A stretch of DNA of 64,000 nucleotides from Bacteroidota bacterium (lineage in GTDB: Bacteria > Bacteroidota > Bacteroidia > 2-12-FULL-35-15): the NCBI GenBank assembly GCA_017303895.1, contig JAFLBF010000002.1, forward strand, positions 62,001-126,000, written 5' to 3'. Made by a program: the position numbers and the translations under genes. Shown piece after piece: positions 60,796-64,000 of this stretch. Below the pieces are notes generated by a model. The model made no database searches. It was not told the DNA's origin and saw nothing but the letters and a program-made list of their open reading frames with translations. Within the stretch, counting starts at the first letter, position 1; each line of letters begins with the position of its first letter.

Positions 60796-60870
60796 CTAAA
60801 AGCCTTTAAAAAGATCTTCCTTTGAAATTTCTAAAGCGTCAGCGATCTTCTGAAGAGTATTTATGTCATT
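60796..60870 (-). pseudogene. C-terminal remnant of an XRE-type HTH regulator
   Basis: 24 codons ending in TAG read NDINTLQKIADALEISKEDLF plus GF, the typical end of a Cro/C1-type HTH domain. A TAA codon lies directly upstream in frame, so the rest is lost. It sits at the right end of the element, where control genes of mobile elements often lie. Confidence 0.6.
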
Positions 60871-60938
60871 TTAAGGCATTAAATGGCTCATAATTAGAAA
60901 TATATAAAACTAGTTGGCCTATAAAATTCTAGCCTATT

Positions 60939-60958
60939 GTTTAAACTATGTTTAAACC
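60939..60958. repeat. Paired GTTTAAAC repeat, right-end copy
   Basis: 19 of 20 bases identical to 12180-12199 at the left end, same orientation, 51 bases from attR. Candidate recombinase or accessory-protein site. Confidence 0.65.
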
Positions 60959-60969
60959 GGGAAACAAAG

Positions 60970-60997
60970 AAGCCTTTCAGAAATCTCTGAAAGGCTT
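60970..60997 (-). terminator. Terminator-like hairpin after tRNA-Val
   Basis: AAGCCTTTCAGA pairs with TCTGAAAGGCTT over a 4-nt loop, 12 bp perfect. It lies just 3' of the tRNA-Val on the minus strand, replacing the chromosomal terminator left at 11986-12002. The U-run is weak. Confidence 0.6.
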
Positions 60998-61008
60998 GTC
61001 TTTGCTTC

Positions 61009-61055
61009 GTGGGAACTACTGGGTTCGAACCAGTGACCCCCTGCTTGTAAGGCAG
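61009..61055 (-). other. attR: element-borne 3' half of tRNA-Val
   Basis: 46 of 47 bp match attL (12007-12053). This half came with the element and restores the tRNA gene; the only difference is A for G in the acceptor stem, which turns a G-C pair into a G-U pair. Confidence 0.93.
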
Positions 61056-61084
61056 GTGCTCTGAACCAGCTGAGCTAAGCTCCC
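61010..61084 (-). tRNA. tRNA-Val (UAC)
   Basis: 75-nt cloverleaf without encoded CCA: acceptor GGGAGCT/AGTTCCC with one G-U pair, D-arm GCTC/GAGC, anticodon arm CCTGC-CTTACAA-GCAGG with anticodon TAC, T-arm ACTGG/CCAGT with TTCGAAC loop, discriminator A. It is a hybrid of chromosomal 5' and element-borne 3' halves. Confidence 0.95.
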
Positions 61085-61121
61085 TATTGTTTGTATTAAC
61101 TACTGTAATGAACGACTATTG

Positions 61122-61173
61122 TGACCCCCCAGACTTCAGTCGGGATGCTCTGAACCAGCTGAGCTAAGCTCCC
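61122..61173 (-). tRNA. tRNA-Val-derived fragment with altered anticodon arm (5' two-thirds)
   Basis: On the minus strand GGGAGCTTAGCTCAGCTGGTT and the rest of the D-arm match the tRNA-Val, then a TCCCGACTGAAGTCTGGG hairpin replaces the anticodon arm; the T-arm and acceptor 3' end are absent. Not functional. It shares the CCCGAC hairpin theme with the fragment at 11671-11732. Confidence 0.75.
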
Positions 61174-61294
61174 AAACACATTTATTACTAAATGGGCTGC
61201 AAATATAAGTACTTTTTGTGAAGTGCAAAATTTTTTTTCTTTTTTTTTGATGACTAAGGGTTGAGCTGTTGTAAATTGCTGAAAATTAGTGTTT

Positions 61295-62233
61295 TTAGAA
61301 ATTGCCTTCTTTTTTCTTTTTAGGAAGAATGTTGAATTGGATGCCGTAAGAAGGCACAATGCTGACTCCTTGTAAATTGATTTTTTCTCCTCCAAGCAAT
61401 GGATAGGAGCCATAGTTTTGATAGTAAGCAGCCAAAGAAACATTAAAGAAGATGAATTTTTTACCGATCTTCAAATTGATGAAAGTACCGTAAGTGCTAA
61501 AATTCCTTTTTGCGTCAACAGGGGCTAATAATTCAGGAGAAATATGAGCAGATGGATCGAGTTCATATATCTTCTTAGGTTCTAACTTATACTTTATAAA
61601 ACTGTGTGAATAGACTATACCGAATGATAAACAGCCGACCCTCTCTTCCGGACCGAATGGTTTGCTAAAAATAACAGGGACGGATATTTCCTGTCTCGAC
61701 ATTTCCAAGCCAAACAGTTGTTGCATTTTATCAAACTTATAGATCTTTAGAAAGCGATAATTCTGCCAAGCATACTGAGCGCCAATGCTTCCATACATTC
61801 CTTTGTACTCCGATTCATTGAAGGTTTTGTTGGATCCCAGGAACTGATACTGAATATCGAATGCATTGGCTCCTCCTGAATTTTTGTAACCTAGATCAAG
61901 ATGATGCCCAAGTCCGTAACGGAAATAAAAATCATTGGTTGAGCCGATCGGATCGAGGCAATAGGCAATAAGTGCAGAGTTGATGTTTTTTATCTGTTCA
62001 TCATAGTAAATGGTATCGCTTTGTGAAAGATCATTGCTCAAAGCAACAGAGCCTTTGATGGACTGTGCTATTGGCGCACTGGAAATATTAAAGGTGTAAT
62101 TTTCTCCAAACCGTACTTGATTCTTTGGTAATACTTTTCCTGAATTTAGCATAGAACGTGAAGGTGTGCACGAACTGAATGCCACTAACAGTAAAAGTAA
62201 AAGCAGTTGTAGTTTAAGAAATTGATCTTTCAT
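61295..62233 (-). CDS. Unrecognised outer-membrane lipoprotein
   Basis: 312 aa: signal peptide with lipobox FSSC (Cys about 21). The mature part has barrel-like strands (NQVRFGENYTFNI, GLGHHLDLGYKNSGG, FINLKIGKKFIFFNVSLAAYYQNYG) and ends in GIQFNILPKKKKEGNF, consistent with a lipidated or surface-exposed barrel-type protein. No known family. First chromosomal protein gene right of the element; 19 bp after folC on the same strand. Confidence 0.7.
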   Translation of the reverse strand: MKDQFLKLQLLLLLLLVAFSSCTPSRSMLNSGKVLPKNQVRFGENYTFNISSAPIAQSIKGSVALSNDLSQSDTIYYDEQIKNINSALIAYCLDPIGSTNDFYFRYGLGHHLDLGYKNSGGANAFDIQYQFLGSNKTFNESEYKGMYGSIGAQYAWQNYRFLKIYKFDKMQQLFGLEMSRQEISVPVIFSKPFGPEERVGCLSFGIVYSHSFIKYKLEPKKIYELDPSAHISPELLAPVDAKRNFSTYGTFINLKIGKKFIFFNVSLAAYYQNYGSYPLLGGEKINLQGVSIVPSYGIQFNILPKKKKEGNF

Positions 62234-62252
62234 GAAAGTGAGTTCGCAAAAA

Positions 62253-63536
62253 TTAAACCACTTCTGCTACGGTGAATGTACTTCCACCAACAAATACCAG
62301 ATCATTTATTCCTGCATTTAGTTGAGCAGCCGATAGTGCATCTTTTACAGTAAGGAATAATTCCCCATGTAATCCTTCTTTTTCAGCTTTTTGTTTTAAT
62401 TCTTGAGCGGGTAATGCTCTCGGAATATTTGCTTTGCAAAAATAATAAGCGGCATTTTTAGGAAGCATTTTTAAAATGGTCGTAATGTCTTTGTCGTTTA
62501 CCATTCCTATTACAAAATGTAAATGGTCGTGTGTTGTTTTGGAGATCTGTTCCAAAACTTCTTTTATTCCTGCTTCATTATGTCCCGTATCTGCAATGGT
62601 AAGCGGAGTATTTGATAAAATTTGCCATCTGCCTAATAAGCCGGTGTTTTTTACAACATGTTTTATTCCTCTTCTTACATTTTCTTCCCTAATTATAAAA
62701 TCTTTCTGCCTTAATAGTTCTACTGCAGCAATCACCGTTTTAATGTTCTTCTCCTGGTATTGTCCAGATAAACCACTCTCCAGATCTTTGAATTTATAAG
62801 TGCCATTCATGTGAATGTCCATGGTAAGTGATGGCGAATATCGAATATTGGTCGCTTTTAATTCCTGATCAGCAAAGACAATATTCGTTTTGTTTAAGGA
62901 AGAAATATTCTCAAAAACAGTTTTTGTTTCAGGATGTGTTTCCCCAACCACCACAGGCACATTCTTTTTTATAATGCCCGCTTTTTCTGTTGCTATTTTT
63001 TCAAGCGTGTTTCCGAGTAAGGCTGTATGATCAAAGCTGATATTTGTAATAACAGATACTTCCGGTGTGATGACATTGGTGGAGTCTAATCGACCGCCTA
63101 GTCCTACTTCTATTACTGCTATGTCAATATTCGATTTTGAAAAATAATCGAATGCTAAGCCAACAGTCATTTCGAAAAATGAGGGTTGGATCTTTTCAAA
63201 ATCATCTTTGTAACGTTCAATAAAATCGATCACAAATGATTCACTGATCATTTCTCCATTGATCTTGATGCGTTCTCTGAAATCTTTTAAGTGAGGGGAT
63301 GTGTAAAGTCCTACTCGGTATCCTGCATCTTGTAAAATCGATGCGATCATGTGAGAGGTGGAGCCTTTACCATTTGTTCCTGCAATATGAATGGATCTGA
63401 ATTTGTTCTCAGGATGATCCAATAACTCACAAATAGCGATCGTATTATCCAGATTGTCTTTGTAGGCCGCACTTCCAATGCGTTGAAACATCGGTAGCTG
63501 ACTGAACATATAATCCAGTGTCTCTTGATAATTCAT
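62253..63536 (-). CDS. folC: Bifunctional folylpolyglutamate/dihydrofolate synthase
   Basis: 427 aa. Adds glutamate to dihydropteroate and to reduced folates in the cytoplasm (ATP-dependent Mur-ligase-like enzyme). Motifs: HIAGTNGKGSTSHMIASIL (P-loop) at about 49-67, YTSPHLKDFRERI, IEVGLGGRLDSTN, ITNISFDHTALLG, and NTPLTIADTGHNEAG toward the C-terminus. Length is typical. The start lies directly after the lptB stop, so the two genes share a transcript. Confidence 0.94.
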   Translation of the reverse strand: MNYQETLDYMFSQLPMFQRIGSAAYKDNLDNTIAICELLDHPENKFRSIHIAGTNGKGSTSHMIASILQDAGYRVGLYTSPHLKDFRERIKINGEMISESFVIDFIERYKDDFEKIQPSFFEMTVGLAFDYFSKSNIDIAVIEVGLGGRLDSTNVITPEVSVITNISFDHTALLGNTLEKIATEKAGIIKKNVPVVVGETHPETKTVFENISSLNKTNIVFADQELKATNIRYSPSLTMDIHMNGTYKFKDLESGLSGQYQEKNIKTVIAAVELLRQKDFIIREENVRRGIKHVVKNTGLLGRWQILSNTPLTIADTGHNEAGIKEVLEQISKTTHDHLHFVIGMVNDKDITTILKMLPKNAAYYFCKANIPRALPAQELKQKAEKEGLHGELFLTVKDALSAAQLNAGINDLVFVGGSTFTVAEVV

Positions 63537-64000
63537 TTATTCTTGAGCTTCCTGTTTTTTGCTGCCTCTTAATTCGAAATTCTTACCGAGATACACTCTT
63601 CTTACTTGCTCATCGTTTGCCAATTCTTCTGCAGTTCCGGCTTTTAATATCTTCCCTTCGAAAAGCAGATAAGCTCTATCTGTTATCTGTAAAGTCTCCT
63701 GGACATTGTGGTCGGTAATAAGGATGCCAATGTTCTTTTGTTTCAGCTTCGCAACAATTCCTTGTATGTCTTCTACAGCAATAGGGTCAACACCTGCAAA
63801 TGGTTCATCCAATAGAATGAACTTCGGATCACTCGCCAAACATCTAGCAATCTCTGTTCTTCTTCTTTCTCCTCCCGATAGGCGGTCGCCTAAATTTTTT
63901 CGAACATGCTGTAAATGAAATTCATTGAGCAGCTCTTCCAACTTATCGTTTTGTTGTTGCTTGTTGAGCTTTGTCATTTCAAGAATAGCACGAACATTAT
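63537..64000 (-). CDS. lptB: LptB, LPS export ABC transporter ATP-binding subunit (partial)
   Basis: C-terminal 153 codons of the ATPase that drives lipopolysaccharide export with LptF/LptG. The frame stays open past ATG 63977 to the window edge ([12 protein letters not shown]), so the true start is outside; the Walker A part is not in the window. Visible: signature [16 protein letters not shown], Walker [19 protein letters not shown]-loop [10 protein letters not shown], and the ending [13 protein letters not shown] typical of LptB. Directly precedes folC. Confidence 0.93.
   Translation of the reverse strand, partial: NVRAILEMTKLNKQQQNDKLEELLNEFHLQHVRKNLGDRLSGGERRRTEIARCLASDPKFILLDEPFAGVDPIAVEDIQGIVAKLKQKNIGILITDHNVQETLQITDRAYLLFEGKILKAGTAEELANDEQVRRVYLGKNFELRGSKKQEAQE

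Noticed and set aside
61096-61443. Minus-strand ORF across the tRNA fragment and the end of the lipoprotein gene
   Set aside because: Alternate-frame shadow of the lipoprotein gene and the tRNA-like sequence.

Overview
The window is a low-GC stretch of a Bacteroidota chromosome. Evidence: secreted proteins ending in type IX secretion (T9SS) C-terminal sorting domains, promoters of the Bacteroidota type (TTG, about 20 nt, TAnnTTTG), almost no Shine-Dalgarno sites, and lineage families such as choice-of-anchor B, DUF6268-like and DUF6660-like proteins. I cannot place it below phylum; a non-Bacteroidales member (Chitinophagales, Sphingobacteriales or Flavobacteriales type) is the best guess.

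Layout. (A) 1-11640 is core chromosome: gatB (cut by the edge), a T9SS beta-propeller protein, an unrecognised 535-aa protein, purine nucleoside phosphorylase, lpxK, a Nif3-like protein, a zinc-ribbon coiled-coil protein, an SGNH-hydrolase-like lipoprotein, a NifU-like protein with an Mrp/ApbC ATPase (Fe-S assembly), a haem-binding-domain protein and a beta-barrel protein. (B) 11643-12053 is a rearranged tRNA-Val locus: a GIY-YIG gene lies between two copies of a 58-bp repeat made of a tRNA 3' part plus terminator. (C) About 12054-61055 is a 49-kb integrative element in tRNA-Val(UAC): attL (12007-12053) and attR (61009-61055) share 46 of 47 bp, a tyrosine recombinase sits just inside attL, and the element restores the intact tRNA at the right end. 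I see no relaxase or conjugation genes, so it looks like a genomic island or non-autonomous element. (D) 61084-64000 returns to core chromosome: a tRNA fragment, a lipoprotein, folC and lptB (cut by the edge).

Element cargo, left to right: recombinase and a partner gene; a two-gene insert next to an attC-like inverted repeat; a small HTH/Cys-motif/membrane-protein operon; a remnant of a T9SS gene; two heavy-metal RND efflux sets, each headed by a DUF6660-like Cys/His-rich protein, the second with its transporter fused to a TolC-like outer-membrane component; His-rich and Cys-rich small lipoproteins; a block with two stand-alone acyl carrier proteins, two PepSY-like proteins, an SPFH lipoprotein, a SulP-carbonic anhydrase fusion with a partial duplicate of its C-terminus, MgtC, and three copies of a structured intergenic repeat; a P1B-type ATPase with a His-rich N-terminus; a cupredoxin; an exported HMA-domain protein with two outer-membrane proteins; a propeller/cytochrome block; an AsmA-like protein; an agmatine-deiminase-like T9SS enzyme; and a DtxR-family regulator divergent from a di-haem/Rieske/outer-membrane operon with a palindrome in its promoter.

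The theme is metal handling: efflux from the cytoplasm by the P-type ATPase, periplasm-to-outside efflux by the RND systems, extracytoplasmic metal binding by His/Cys-rich lipoproteins, and a probably metal-responsive redox operon. The least explained items are the three structured repeats, the GIY-YIG/tRNA arrangement, the orphan acyl carrier proteins and the DtxR-linked di-haem/Rieske operon.
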